Shown here: positions 8,217 to 16,527 of the stretch, piece by piece
Layout: every line of letters begins with the position of its first letter
Position numbering within the stretch: the stretch's first letter is position 1
Program-made: the position numbers and the translations under genes
The notes under the pieces: generated by a model
Told to the model about the DNA's origin: nothing
The model's input: only the letters and a program-made list of their open reading frames with translations
The model's database searches: none
NCBI RefSeq assembly: GCF_913777145.1
Contig: NZ_CAJYPS010000034.1
Location: 62,001-126,000 of the forward strand
DNA length: 64,000 nt
Direction of reading: 5' to 3'
Source of the DNA: an uncultured Roseateles sp.
Lineage (GTDB): Bacteria > Pseudomonadota > Gammaproteobacteria > Burkholderiales > Burkholderiaceae_C

Positions 8217-10154
8217 ATGACCGATGCGCCGCTGCCGCCTCCCGTCGAGCCGCCCAGAAGGGCATCGCTGCCGTGGCGCTGCTGGCGGGTCATTGCGGGC
8301 CTGCTGCTGCCGCTGCTGGCCGCCGTGGCGCTGCAGCTGCTGCACGAGGGCGAGCCGGCGGCACTGGGCGTGCAGCAGCTCACAAGTGCCCGGGTGCTGG
8401 CCTCCGAGGCCGCCACGCCGCCGGCCGACCTGGCCAGCGCGCCCCTGCGCCCCCTGCCGCTGCGCCTGCCCGCCGACGCCGGCCACGGCCTGTGGCTGCA
8501 ACTGAAGCTGCCCGAACCGCAAGGGCCGCTGGAGCGGCTGGCGCTGGCCTTCCGGCCCGGCATCGAGGTGTGGCTGAACGGGCGCCTGCTGAGTCATTCG
8601 TCCGAGGGGCTATCCGGCCGCGGCGAGCGCCTGGTGCTGGGCCACGAGCAATGGATGCTGGACCTGCCGGCCGCGCTGCGCGAAACCCCTGGCACGGTGC
8701 TGCAGCTGCGCCTGCCGCCGCCCGGCCCCAGCGGCACCAGCCTGCAACCGGTGCTGCTGGGGCCGCCTGCTGCGGTGCAGCGCCTGGACGAGGGCCGCCA
8801 GCACTGGCAGCTGCTGCGTGCCGCCACCGCACTGGGCGGCGTGATGGTGGCGGCCTTTCTGCTGCTGGTCGCGCGGGTGCGGCGCGACGAGCCGCTCTAC
8901 CTGCTCAGCGGCCTGCACGTGGCGCTGCTGGCGCTGCTGCTGAGCCCCTATGTGCTGCCCGACCAGCCCCTGCCCTCGCCCGCCTGGCGCATGCTGCTGG
9001 ACGCGGCCGACCTGGGCGCCAAGGCGCTGCTGGTGGGCATCACCGCGCGGCTGTCGGGCGGCTGGCACCCCGGGCTGCGGCGTGCGCTGCTGGCGCTGCT
9101 GGGGGTGGCGCTGGCGGTGGACCTGGTGGCCGCCGCCCAGGGTTGGGCCTGGTCCAACTTCTCTCAGCCCTGGCCCTGGTGGGCGCTGGGCGTGCGCACG
9201 CTGCTGCTGGCCGCCGCCTGGGGCTTTGCGCTGCGTGGCCTGGCACGCAGCGGCGGCGCGGGCGACTGGGCCACCGCGCTGCTGGTGGGCTTCTCGGCCA
9301 GCACCTGGGCCGTGGTCAGCCTGGGTGCGCTGGCGCTGGACCTGCCGGTGGTGGACGCCAACGCGCTCGCCCACGCCGGCTGGGTCGCCTGGGTGGCGCT
9401 GCTGCTGCAGCGCCACTTCATAGACGCCGCACGGCGCGAGCGTGCGCTGCGCCAGGCGCTCAGCCATGACCTGGCCCAGCGCACCGGCGAGCTGCAGCGC
9501 GCCTTCCAGGCCCAGGCCGAGGCCGAGCGCGAGCGCGCCGCCAGCGAGCAGCGCCGCCGCCTGCTGCAGGATCTGCACGACGGCCTGGGTGCCCGCCTGC
9601 TGGGCGTGCGCCTGCAGCTGGCCGAGCTGGACGGCGCCGCGCTGGCCCAGGCGCTGGACGACTGCCTGCTGGAGATGCGCCTGTCGGTGGATACGCTGGC
9701 CGACGACGACGGCGACCTGGGCGTGCTGCTGGGCAGCTGGCGCCAGCGCGTCAGCGGGCTGGCACGCGCGGCCCAGCTGAGCTTCGTGTGGCGGGTCGCG
9801 CCGCTCCCCCCCCTGCCCTGCCTGCAGGGCGCCGGGGCGCTGGAGCTGGTACGCGGCCTGCAGGAGCTGCTGAGCAACTGCATACGCCATGCGCAGGCGC
9901 GCCACCTCACGGTGGCCACCGAGCTGCACGAGCACGAGGCCTGGCTGTGGCTGGTGGATGATGGCGTGGGCCTGGCGCCCGAGGCCCGGCCGGGCCAGGG
10001 CCGACGCGGCCTGCAGCAGCGCGCCCAGCGCCTGGGCGGCAGCATGGAATGGATCTCGCCCGCTCCACCCACCTGGGGCACGGACGGCCCGGGCACGGCC
10101 GTCGTGTGGCGGCTGCCGCTCAGGGCACCAGACCGCGCCGACGCGCCTCGTTGA
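8217..10154 (+). CDS. Membrane sensor histidine kinase (NarL/DesK type)
   Basis: 645 aa. One membrane helix at about residues 20-40 precedes a ~150-residue extracytoplasmic segment resembling a 7TMR-DISM sensor. A block of hydrophobic helices (about 205-400) and a coiled coil follow. The HisKA_3 dimerisation domain carries the phospho-accepting His454 in LLQDLHDGLGARL, and a HATPase domain closes the protein (ELLSNCIRHAQARHL, VDDGVGL). It should phosphorylate a LuxR-type response regulator, and one lies next door. Unusually, that regulator is on the opposite strand and the 3' ends overlap by 35 bp. The signal is unknown. Confidence 0.87.
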   Translation: MTDAPLPPPVEPPRRASLPWRCWRVIAGLLLPLLAAVALQLLHEGEPAALGVQQLTSARVLASEAATPPADLASAPLRPLPLRLPADAGHGLWLQLKLPEPQGPLERLALAFRPGIEVWLNGRLLSHSSEGLSGRGERLVLGHEQWMLDLPAALRETPGTVLQLRLPPPGPSGTSLQPVLLGPPAAVQRLDEGRQHWQLLRAATALGGVMVAAFLLLVARVRRDEPLYLLSGLHVALLALLLSPYVLPDQPLPSPAWRMLLDAADLGAKALLVGITARLSGGWHPGLRRALLALLGVALAVDLVAAAQGWAWSNFSQPWPWWALGVRTLLLAAAWGFALRGLARSGGAGDWATALLVGFSASTWAVVSLGALALDLPVVDANALAHAGWVAWVALLLQRHFIDAARRERALRQALSHDLAQRTGELQRAFQAQAEAERERAASEQRRRLLQDLHDGLGARLLGVRLQLAELDGAALAQALDDCLLEMRLSVDTLADDDGDLGVLLGSWRQRVSGLARAAQLSFVWRVAPLPPLPCLQGAGALELVRGLQELLSNCIRHAQARHLTVATELHEHEAWLWLVDDGVGLAPEARPGQGRRGLQQRAQRLGGSMEWISPAPPTWGTDGPGTAVVWRLPLRAPDRADAPR

Positions 10155-10803
10155 CCGCCTGCAGCTTGGAGTGCACCTGCAGCTTGCGGTAGCAGCGCTT
10201 CACATGCGTGGCGACCGTGTTCAGCGTGAGCCCCAGCTGGCGCGTGATCTCCTCGAAGCTGTAACCCATCGCGATCAGTTGCAGGATCTCCAGCTCGCGG
10301 TCCGACAGGCTGACCTCGCCCACCGAGGATGAGCGCGGCGCCAGCGACGCCTGCCGCAGCGACGCCCGGCCGCCCGGCGCCAGCCGCTGCAGCAGCTTGC
10401 GCGCGATCACCGGGCTCAGTGGCGCGCCGTCCTCGCGCAGCGCCTCCAGCTGCTCCACCAGGCGACCGGCGCTGCCCTGCTTGAGCAGATAGCCCACGGC
10501 GCCGGCGGCCAGCGCGGCCAGCACCGAGTCCTCCTCGCCCAGCGTGCTGACCACCACCACCTCGCAGTCGGGCAGCTCCTCGGCCGCGGCCTGGATCAGC
10601 GTGAGGCCGCTTCCGCCGGGCAGCTGCAGGTCCACCAGCAGCAGGTCGGGCCGCAGGCGCCGCATCAGCGCAAGGCCGTCGCCCAGGTCGCTGGCCGCGC
10701 CGACGAAGTCCAGGCCCGGCGCGCCCATCACCGCCGACGCCAGCGCCGCGCGGTAGGCGGCGTCGTCTTCGACCAGGGCAGTACGCAGGGGCGCGGCGTT
10801 CAT
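10120..10803 (-). CDS. NarL/FixJ-type response regulator
   Basis: 227 aa. The receiver domain holds the acidic pair Glu12-Asp13-Asp14 and the phospho-acceptor Asp58 in LLLVDLQLPGG, with the conserved Lys in GYLLKQGSAG. The C-terminal LuxR helix-turn-helix reads LSDRELEILQLIAMGYSFEE and LNTVATHVKRCYRKL. It is the likely partner of the convergent kinase at 8217-10154. The last 12 codons overlap the end of that kinase on the other strand, so the two cannot share a transcript and each transcript is partly antisense to the other. Confidence 0.9.
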   Translation of the reverse strand: MNAAPLRTALVEDDAAYRAALASAVMGAPGLDFVGAASDLGDGLALMRRLRPDLLLVDLQLPGGSGLTLIQAAAEELPDCEVVVVSTLGEEDSVLAALAAGAVGYLLKQGSAGRLVEQLEALREDGAPLSPVIARKLLQRLAPGGRASLRQASLAPRSSSVGEVSLSDRELEILQLIAMGYSFEEITRQLGLTLNTVATHVKRCYRKLQVHSKLQAVNEARRRGLVP

Positions 10804-10861
10804 CGGGCCATTGTGGAGCGCAGGTCGGCGCGACGGCTCACCTCGACAGGTGACAGCCTCG

Positions 10862-12109
10862 CTACGTGACGGACCGACGGTCCTCGATCAGCCGGCCATC
10901 GTTGGGCAGGCTGCCGGGCTCGACCAGCTCGACCTCGGCGCGCAGCTTGGTCAGCTCGCGCAGCGAGGTGGCCAGCAGCTCGGCCAGGCCCAGCGGCCGG
11001 CCCGGCACCTCCACCTGCAGTGTCAGGCGGTCGTTGGCCATCTCGCCCTCCACCACCAGGCGCACGCGGCGCAGCGCCGGGTGGCGCTTCTGCAGCTCGG
11101 CCACCTGGCCGGCGTGCACGAACATGCCCCGCACCTTGGCGGACTGGTCGGCGCGCCCCAGCCAGCCGCGCAGGCGCTGATTGGTCCGGCCGCAAGGACT
11201 GACCCCAGGCCGCACCGCGGACAGGTCGCCGGTGGCGAAGCGGATCAGCGGGTAGTCGGGGCTGAAGCTGGTCACCACCACCTCGCCCACCTCACCCTCG
11301 GGCAGCGGCTCGCCGCTGCCGGGCCGCACGATCTCCACCAGCACGCCCTCGTCCACCACCAGGCCCTCGCGCGCGACCGTCTCGTAGGCGATCAGGCCCA
11401 GGTCGGCCGTGGCATAGCACTGGTAGGCATCCAGCCCGCGCTCCGCGAACCAGGTGACCAGCGCCGGCGGGCAGGCCTCGCCGCTGACCAGCGCATGGCG
11501 CAGCGACAGCGGCTGGCCGGATTCGGCCGCGCGCTCGTAGAGGATGCGCAGAAAACTGGGCGTGCCGGCATAGGCCTCGGGGGCGAGGTCCAGCACCGCC
11601 TGCAGCTGCTGCTCGGTGTTGCCCACGCCGCCCGGCACGCTGGCCAGGCCCAGCGCGCGCAGACCGGCCTCCATCATGGCGCCGGCCGGGGTCAGGTGGT
11701 AGCTGAAGCTCACATGGGCCAGCTGGCCGGCGCGCAGGCCGGCGGCGAACAGCGCCCGCGCGATACGCCAGGGGTCGGCGGCCGCGCCGTCGGGCTCGGG
11801 CTCGTACAGCGGCCCGGGCGACTGGAAGATGCGCCGCGGCGTGCCGGCCGCGTAGCCGCCCAGGCGCAGCGCCCGGCGCGCGGCCTGGGCCGCGGCCAGG
11901 CTGCTCTTGCGGGTCAGCGGCAGCGCCGCCAGCGCCGCGCGCGAGGTGATGCGGGCCGCGTCCACGTCGGCCAGCAACTCCGCATAGGCCGGGCTGCTCT
12001 GCTGCGCATGGGCGATCTGCGCGGGCAGCGCGGCCATCAGCGCGGCCTCGCGCTCGACCGGGTCGCGGGTCTCCAGCGCGTCGAAGAAACCTCCCGGGTT
12101 GAGCTTCAT
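10862..12109 (-). CDS. Phenylacetate-CoA ligase-like AMP-forming enzyme
   Basis: 415-aa adenylate-forming enzyme of the PaaK type. It has the family start (QQSSPAYAELL), a conserved VSGEACP, YATADLGLIAYE around the acyl-adenylate site, and RFATGDLS as the hinge motif. The expected reaction is activation of an aryl or related carboxylate to its CoA thioester using ATP. Its ATG overlaps the stop of the small gene at 12106-12405 (ATGA), so the two are translationally coupled. It is the last gene of the HAAT uptake cluster, which suggests the acid is activated after import. It is slightly shorter than typical PaaK (about 430-440 aa). Confidence 0.82.
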   Translation of the reverse strand: MKLNPGGFFDALETRDPVEREAALMAALPAQIAHAQQSSPAYAELLADVDAARITSRAALAALPLTRKSSLAAAQAARRALRLGGYAAGTPRRIFQSPGPLYEPEPDGAAADPWRIARALFAAGLRAGQLAHVSFSYHLTPAGAMMEAGLRALGLASVPGGVGNTEQQLQAVLDLAPEAYAGTPSFLRILYERAAESGQPLSLRHALVSGEACPPALVTWFAERGLDAYQCYATADLGLIAYETVAREGLVVDEGVLVEIVRPGSGEPLPEGEVGEVVVTSFSPDYPLIRFATGDLSAVRPGVSPCGRTNQRLRGWLGRADQSAKVRGMFVHAGQVAELQKRHPALRRVRLVVEGEMANDRLTLQVEVPGRPLGLAELLATSLRELTKLRAEVELVEPGSLPNDGRLIEDRRSVT

Positions 12110-12405
12110 TCCTCGTCCTTCCAGCGCGTCAGCCGACGCTTGATCTCATCCTGCAGCTTGCGCGTGTCAAGCGCCGACCTGAGCGTGAACACATCCCACT
12201 CGGGCGTGCGCGCGGGGCGCTTGGCCAAGTGCAGCTTCAGGGCCTCGCCGTCCGGTGCCAGCTTCAGCACCAGATCCGCGCCCAGGCACCAGCCCTCGCC
12301 GCGCTCGGCCAGCACGCGCTGGTCGCGCAACCAGCGCTTGAGCGTCAGCAGCGCCTGCCCGGCATCAAAGGGCGGGGGTGCGATATCCCAGGTTTCTTCG
12401 CTCAT
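12106..12405 (-). CDS. Conserved hypothetical, 99 aa
   Basis: The start at 12405 has AAGGAG about 9 nt upstream. The product is acidic and soluble, begins MSEETWDIAPPPFDAGQALL, and has no signal peptide, membrane segment or motif I recognise. A WLRDQRVL stretch and a charged C-terminal helix (DEIKRRLTRWKDEE) suggest a small helical protein. Its stop overlaps the start of the CoA ligase by 4 nt and it begins 26 bp after livF, so it is part of the uptake/activation operon. An accessory role to the ligase is possible but unsupported. Confidence 0.75.
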   Translation of the reverse strand: MSEETWDIAPPPFDAGQALLTLKRWLRDQRVLAERGEGWCLGADLVLKLAPDGEALKLHLAKRPARTPEWDVFTLRSALDTRKLQDEIKRRLTRWKDEE

Positions 12406-12431
12406 CACTCGGGCTCCTTGACCGCGGCCGC

Positions 12432-13238
12432 TCAGGCCAGCCAACGCTTGCGGCGCTTGTAGCTCTTCACATCCTTGAAGCTGCGCCGCCCTTCCCCGCC
12501 CATGCCCAGGTAGAACTCCTTCACGTCCTCGTTGTCGCGCAGCGAGGCGGCGCTGCCGTCCATCACCACGCGGCCGTTCTCCAGGATGTAGCCGTAGTCC
12601 GCATAGCGCAGCGCCATCGCGGTGTTCTGCTCGGCGAGCAGAAAGGTCGTGCCTTCGCGGGTGTTGAGGTCGCGCACGATCTCGAACACCTCCTCCACGA
12701 TCTGCGGCGCCAGCCCCATGGAGGGTTCGTCCAGCAGCACCATGCTGGGATTGGCCATCAGCGCGCGGCCGATCGCGCACATCTGCTGCTCGCCACCCGA
12801 GGTGTAGGCGGCCTGGCTGCTGCGCCGGGTCTTGAGGCGCGGGAAGTAGGCATAGACCTTGTCCAGCGTCTCGCGCACCGCGGCCTGGCCGTCGCGACGC
12901 GTGTAGGCACCGGTCAGCAGGTTCTCCTCGATGGTGAGGTGGGCGAAGCAGTGGCGGCCCTCCATCACCTGCACCACGCCGCGCTGCACCATGGCCGCGG
13001 TGGACAGCCTCTCGATGCGCTCACCACGCAGCTCGATGCCGCCCTTGGTGACCTCGCCGCGTTCGCCTTCCAGCAGGTTGGACACCGCGCGCAGCGTGGT
13101 GGTCTTGCCCGCGCCGTTGCCGCCAAGCAGCGCGACGATGCGGCCCTCGGGCACCTGCAGCGAAACGCCCTTGAGCACCAGGATCACGTGGTTGTAGATG
13201 ACCTCGATGCCGTTGACGTTGAGGAGGGGTGGGGTCAT
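12432..13238 (-). CDS. livF: HAAT ABC transporter ATP-binding protein (LivF type)
   Basis: 268 aa using the ATG at 13238, which has GGAG 8 nt upstream; an ORF extension to 13280 adds unrelated residues. Walker A is GGNGAGKTT at 39-47, the signature is TSGGEQQM and Walker B is MVLLDEPSMGL. LivF-type ATPases pair with LivG and power LivH/LivM. Here livF is separated from the receptor gene by the ~630-bp repeat region, so it may depend on read-through or its own promoter. Sequence alone does not give the substrate; flanking CoA ligases point to an organic or aromatic acid. Confidence 0.9.
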   Translation of the reverse strand: MTPPLLNVNGIEVIYNHVILVLKGVSLQVPEGRIVALLGGNGAGKTTTLRAVSNLLEGERGEVTKGGIELRGERIERLSTAAMVQRGVVQVMEGRHCFAHLTIEENLLTGAYTRRDGQAAVRETLDKVYAYFPRLKTRRSSQAAYTSGGEQQMCAIGRALMANPSMVLLDEPSMGLAPQIVEEVFEIVRDLNTREGTTFLLAEQNTAMALRYADYGYILENGRVVMDGSAASLRDNEDVKEFYLGMGGEGRRSFKDVKSYKRRKRWLA

Positions 13239-13289
13239 GGCGTTGCTCCGCGCACTCGCGAGATGGTGATGTTCCGGCAAGGCCCGTGC

Positions 13290-13925
13290 CGGGATTTCGC
13301 CCCGGCGGGCGACCTACTTTCTGGGCGACCAGAAAGTAGGCAAAGAGTTCCCCCCGACCGCACCGACCGCAGCCAAGCTGCGGGTGCCCTGCGGTACTCA
13401 GGCCTTGAAGCCCCGCGCAAAACTCGCGCCGCTACGCTCTGCTCTAACAGTTGCGCGGAGTCAGTTCTTGAAGTGCGCTGCGCGCACGGCTTCAAAGCCT
13501 TCCGTTCCTCGGCGGTGCTAAACGGGGCATACCCAACAGCCGACGCCAGCCGGCGTCGGGGTTTGGCTTTCGGCTGTTCGGCTGTTCCATCACTCCCCTT
13601 TGGAGGAGCCGAGAAGCGCAGAACGGCGAGGCGCGCGCGCAGCGCGCTTCGTGAACTGACTCCGCGCAACTGTCTGACCGGAGCGCAGCGCAGGGAGTTT
13701 TGCGCGGGCCTCGCCGTTCGACGCAGTGAGACAGGACCGAGCACAGCACCTGCGTGCTGTGCGACGCCTGACGAACGCCATGCCAAATGCAAGCGGCATG
13801 GCACGCAGGGCACCCCTCGCGCAGCGAGGGGTGCCGGAACAGGGGCGACTCTTTGCCTACTTTCTGGTCGCCCAGAAAGTAGGTCGCCCGCCGGGGCGAA
13901 CTCCCGGCTGGGCCTGTCAAAAAGA
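13290..13925. repeat. Inverted pair of a long intergenic repeat
   Basis: The interval 13239-13948 has no credible gene. Two divergent copies of one repeat face each other. The outer blocks share a TACTTTCTGG/CCAGAAAGTA hairpin with CGCCCCGGCGGGCG (left about 13298-13350, right about 13846-13903, inverted). The inner blocks share TTGCGCGGAGTCAGTTC (about 13452-13468, inverse near 13655-13671) and CGCGCAAAACTC. The right copy has an extra segment absent from the left: the structured module at 13733-13835. A central hairpin lies at about 13543-13561. No transposase, target-site duplication or terminal IS motif is visible, so it may be a non-autonomous element. Confidence 0.8.
13733..13835 (+). 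repeat. Structured hairpin module inside the long repeat
   Basis: AGGACCGAG (13733-13741) is followed by an 8-bp stem (CACAGCAC, 13742-13749; GTGCTGTG, 13754-13761) with loop CTGC, then CGACGCCTGACGAA. A second 8-bp hairpin follows (13777-13784 with 13795-13802) and a third with 12-bp perfect arms (13809-13820 with 13824-13835). Sequence and order match the modules at 6816-7094 and 41637-41720, but the stem sequence is different. Confidence 0.75.
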
Positions 13926-13948
13926 CCGAAGCAGTTCAAAGCCACCTC

Positions 13949-15277
13949 TTAGCTCTGACACTCCGCCGGCGTCCGCCTTGTGAGCTTCTTCTCCGCCGCG
14001 TACTTGTCCGCCGCCGCCTTCACCATGGGCTTGAGAATCTGGTCGTCGGCCTGATACCAGTCGGACGAGAAGTTCCACTTCTTGCCGTCCCAGGTGTGCA
14101 CCCGCACCCAGCTGGAGCCCTGGTGGTCGGTGCAGCTGGTGCTGATGGGGCGGATCACGCCGGTCAGGCCTAGGCCGCTCAGTTTCTTGTCGTCCAGCGC
14201 CAGGTTCTCCAGGCCCCAGCGCACCTGCTCGCCGGTCATCACCTTGCCCTTGCCGAAGCGCTCCTGCGCGCGCCGCACGCCCTCCACCGCCAGCGCCTGG
14301 ATCACCAGGCCGCGCGTGTAGAGCACCGAGCCCACCTCGTCGCGCGCCCCCGTGCCCTGGCCCTTGTCGTGCACGAACTTCAGCACGTCCTGGATGACCT
14401 TGGGCGCGGTGCCCGAGGTGTTGAGGTTGAGCGCGTTGTAGCCCTTGGCGCCCTCGCCCACGTCCTTCACGTCGGGCTCGGCACCCGACCACCAGACACC
14501 GTACATCTTCTCGCGCGGGTAGCCGGTGGCCTGGGCCTCCTTCAGCGCGGTGGAGTTCATCACGCCCCAGCCCCACAGCAGCACATAGTCGGGCCGCTGC
14601 TTGCGCACCTCCAGCCAGGCGCTCTTCTGCTCGACGCCGGGCGCGGTCACCGGGATCTTGATGAGCTCGAAGCCATGCATCTTCTGGCGCTCGTCCAGCA
14701 CCGGGATGGGCTCCTTGCCGAAGGGACTGTCGTGGTAGACCAGCGCGATCTTCTTGCCCTTGAGCTTGTCCAGGCCGCCCTCTTTCTTGCCCAGGTGCTG
14801 GATCAGCACGTCGGCGGCGGTCCAGTAGCTGCCCATCAGCGGAAAGTTCCACGCGAACACGCCGCCGTCAGCCGCAGCCGAGAGGCCGTAGCCCAGCGTG
14901 ATCAGCGGAATCTTGTCGGCCGGCACCTTGTCGGTCAGCGCGAAGGTGATGCCGGTGGCCTGGGGGTCGAACAGCGTGGCGCCGAACTGCCCCTTGCCCT
15001 TGAGCCGCTCGTAGCACTCCACGCCCTTGTCGGTCGCGTAGCCGGTCTCGCACTCCTCGAACGTGAGCTTCACGCCGTTGACGCCGCCATCGCGCGCATT
15101 GATCAGCTTGATGTAGTCCTGCTTGCCATTGGCCCAGGGCGTGCCGTTGGGCGAGTAGGGCCCGGTGCGGTAGACCAGCAGCGGGAAGAACTGCTCCTTG
15201 GCCTGGGCCAGCGCGGCCGGGGCGGCCCCTAGCGTGGTCACGGCCGCGAGGGTGAGGGCGAGTGCCTTGATCTTCAT
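13949..15277 (-). CDS. HAAT ABC transporter substrate-binding protein
   Basis: 442 aa from the ATG at 15277 (AAGGAGA 8 nt upstream; signal peptide MKIKALALTLAAVTTLGAAP...ALA). It is a type I periplasmic binding protein of the LivJ/LivK superfamily, longer than LivJ (about 370 aa), and close to the variant found beside acyl-CoA synthetase genes. Recognisable pieces are TGPYSPNGTPWANGKQDY, then KKIALVYHDSPFGKEP and VLLWGWGVMNS. It delivers substrate to LivH/LivM. The gene order receptor-livM-lipoprotein-livH-livG-acyl-CoA synthetase is consistent with uptake of a carboxylic acid, not necessarily an amino acid. Confidence 0.88.
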   Translation of the reverse strand: MKIKALALTLAAVTTLGAAPAALAQAKEQFFPLLVYRTGPYSPNGTPWANGKQDYIKLINARDGGVNGVKLTFEECETGYATDKGVECYERLKGKGQFGATLFDPQATGITFALTDKVPADKIPLITLGYGLSAAADGGVFAWNFPLMGSYWTAADVLIQHLGKKEGGLDKLKGKKIALVYHDSPFGKEPIPVLDERQKMHGFELIKIPVTAPGVEQKSAWLEVRKQRPDYVLLWGWGVMNSTALKEAQATGYPREKMYGVWWSGAEPDVKDVGEGAKGYNALNLNTSGTAPKVIQDVLKFVHDKGQGTGARDEVGSVLYTRGLVIQALAVEGVRRAQERFGKGKVMTGEQVRWGLENLALDDKKLSGLGLTGVIRPISTSCTDHQGSSWVRVHTWDGKKWNFSSDWYQADDQILKPMVKAAADKYAAEKKLTRRTPAECQS

Positions 15278-15375
15278 CGCTTGTCTCCTTGGTTGAATTT
15301 GTCGGTGCTCAAGAAAACCATCACCGTGCACCGGCGCCAACAGGCGCCTGGGCACGACATCCAGCGGACGGCGCC

Positions 15376-15443
15376 GATCCGGCTCTGCCGGTCGGCCGCC
15401 GTCGCCCCCTTGAGGGGGCGCGCGAAGCGCGTAGGGGGTGGGC
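15376..15443 (-). repeat. Stop-adjacent triple-hairpin repeat, copy 1
   Basis: On the minus strand, 4 nt after the livM stop codon: GGCCCACCCCCTA, a CGCGCTTCGCGCG hairpin, CCCCCTCAAGGGGG, then a CCGGCAGAGCCGGATC hairpin. The same order occurs after pilU and pilT. It may form the 3' end of the transcript, but no T-tract follows. The rest of 15278-15447 shows nothing else. Confidence 0.75.
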
Positions 15444-15447
15444 CATA

Positions 15448-16512
15448 TCAATGGGGGAAGGGCCAGAGGCGCAGCTTTTCCTTGGCCGTCGCCCACAGCC
15501 GGGCCAGGCCATGGGGCTCCTTGATCAGGAAGAACACGATGAGCGCGCCGAAGATCATCAGCGCCAGGTGGGAGGCGGTGGCCGTGTCCATGGGCAGGCC
15601 GGTCCAGTAGGGCAGCTGGTCCAGGATCAGCGGCAGCACCACGATGAAGGCCGCGCCGAAGAAGGCGCCCGAGATGGAGCCCAGGCCACCGATGATGACC
15701 ATGAACAGCAGATCGAAGCTGCGGTTGATGCCGAAGGCCGCGGGCTCCCAGGAGCCCAGGTGCACAAAGCCCCACAGCGCACCGGCCACGCCGATGATGA
15801 AGCTGCTGACCGCGAAGGCGCTGAGCTTGGCCTGCAGCGGCCTGATGCCTATGACCGCGGCGGCCACGTCCATGTCGCGCATCGCCATCCAGCTGCGGCC
15901 GATGTGGCCGCGCACCAGGTTCTTGGTCAGCAGCGCGAACACCACCACAAAGCTGAGGCACAGCAGGTAGCGCGACGCGGGCGATTCGATCGGCAGGCCC
16001 GCCACATTGAGCCCGGCGACGCTGACCGAACCCGAGGCCGAGTCATTGGTGACCCACTTGAGCCGCAGGCAGGCCCAGTCCACGAAGAACTGCGCGGCCA
16101 GCGTGGCCACGGCCAGATACAGCCCCTTGATGCGCAGCGACGGCAGGCCGAAGGCCAGGCCCAGCAGCATCGCGCCCGTGCCGCCGGCCAGCAGGCTCAC
16201 GATCAGCGGCAGGCCGTCCATGCGCGCCTGGCAGTTGTAGGCCACATAGGCGCCCACGGCCATGAAGGCCCCGGAGCCCAGCGAGATCTGGCCGCAATAG
16301 CCCACCAGCACGTTCAGGCCCAGTGCGGCCAGGCTGAGGATCAGGAAGGGAATGAAGACCGCGCGCAGCAGGTATTCGCTGGCCAGCAGCGGCACCAGCA
16401 CAAAGGCCGCCGCCAGCAGCAGCGCCATGAAGACCCGGTCCTGGCGTATCGGCAGGATCTGGCTGTCCAACGCATAGCTGGTCTTGAACTGGCCGTTTTC
16501 GCGGTAGAGCAT
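15448..16512 (-). CDS. livM: HAAT ABC transporter permease (LivM type)
   Basis: 354-aa polytopic inner-membrane protein with about nine or ten hydrophobic helices. It carries the LivM-type stretch GLNVLVGYCGQISLGSGAFM and the ATPase-contact loop near RSWMAMRDMDVAAAVIGI. The final segment (GGLGSISGAFFGAAFIVVLP) is the typical C-terminal permease signature. It forms the translocation channel with LivH. It starts 15 bp after the lipoprotein gene stop, and its own stop is followed directly by a triple-hairpin repeat. Confidence 0.9.
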   Translation of the reverse strand: MLYRENGQFKTSYALDSQILPIRQDRVFMALLLAAAFVLVPLLASEYLLRAVFIPFLILSLAALGLNVLVGYCGQISLGSGAFMAVGAYVAYNCQARMDGLPLIVSLLAGGTGAMLLGLAFGLPSLRIKGLYLAVATLAAQFFVDWACLRLKWVTNDSASGSVSVAGLNVAGLPIESPASRYLLCLSFVVVFALLTKNLVRGHIGRSWMAMRDMDVAAAVIGIRPLQAKLSAFAVSSFIIGVAGALWGFVHLGSWEPAAFGINRSFDLLFMVIIGGLGSISGAFFGAAFIVVLPLILDQLPYWTGLPMDTATASHLALMIFGALIVFFLIKEPHGLARLWATAKEKLRLWPFPH

Positions 16513-16527
16513 GGTGGGCGGGTCCGG

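Noticed and set aside
12432-13280. livF start at 13280
   Set aside because: The extra 14 residues lie in repeat-adjacent sequence; the ATG at 13238 has a ribosome-binding site and starts the conserved domain.
13290-13925. Insertion sequence
   Set aside because: No transposase frame, no terminal IS motif and no target duplication could be seen; a non-autonomous element remains possible.
13235-13945. Apparent 236-aa protein in the 13.3-13.9-kb gap
   Set aside because: The frame crosses both arms of an inverted repeat, lacks a ribosome-binding site and domains, and follows repeat DNA.
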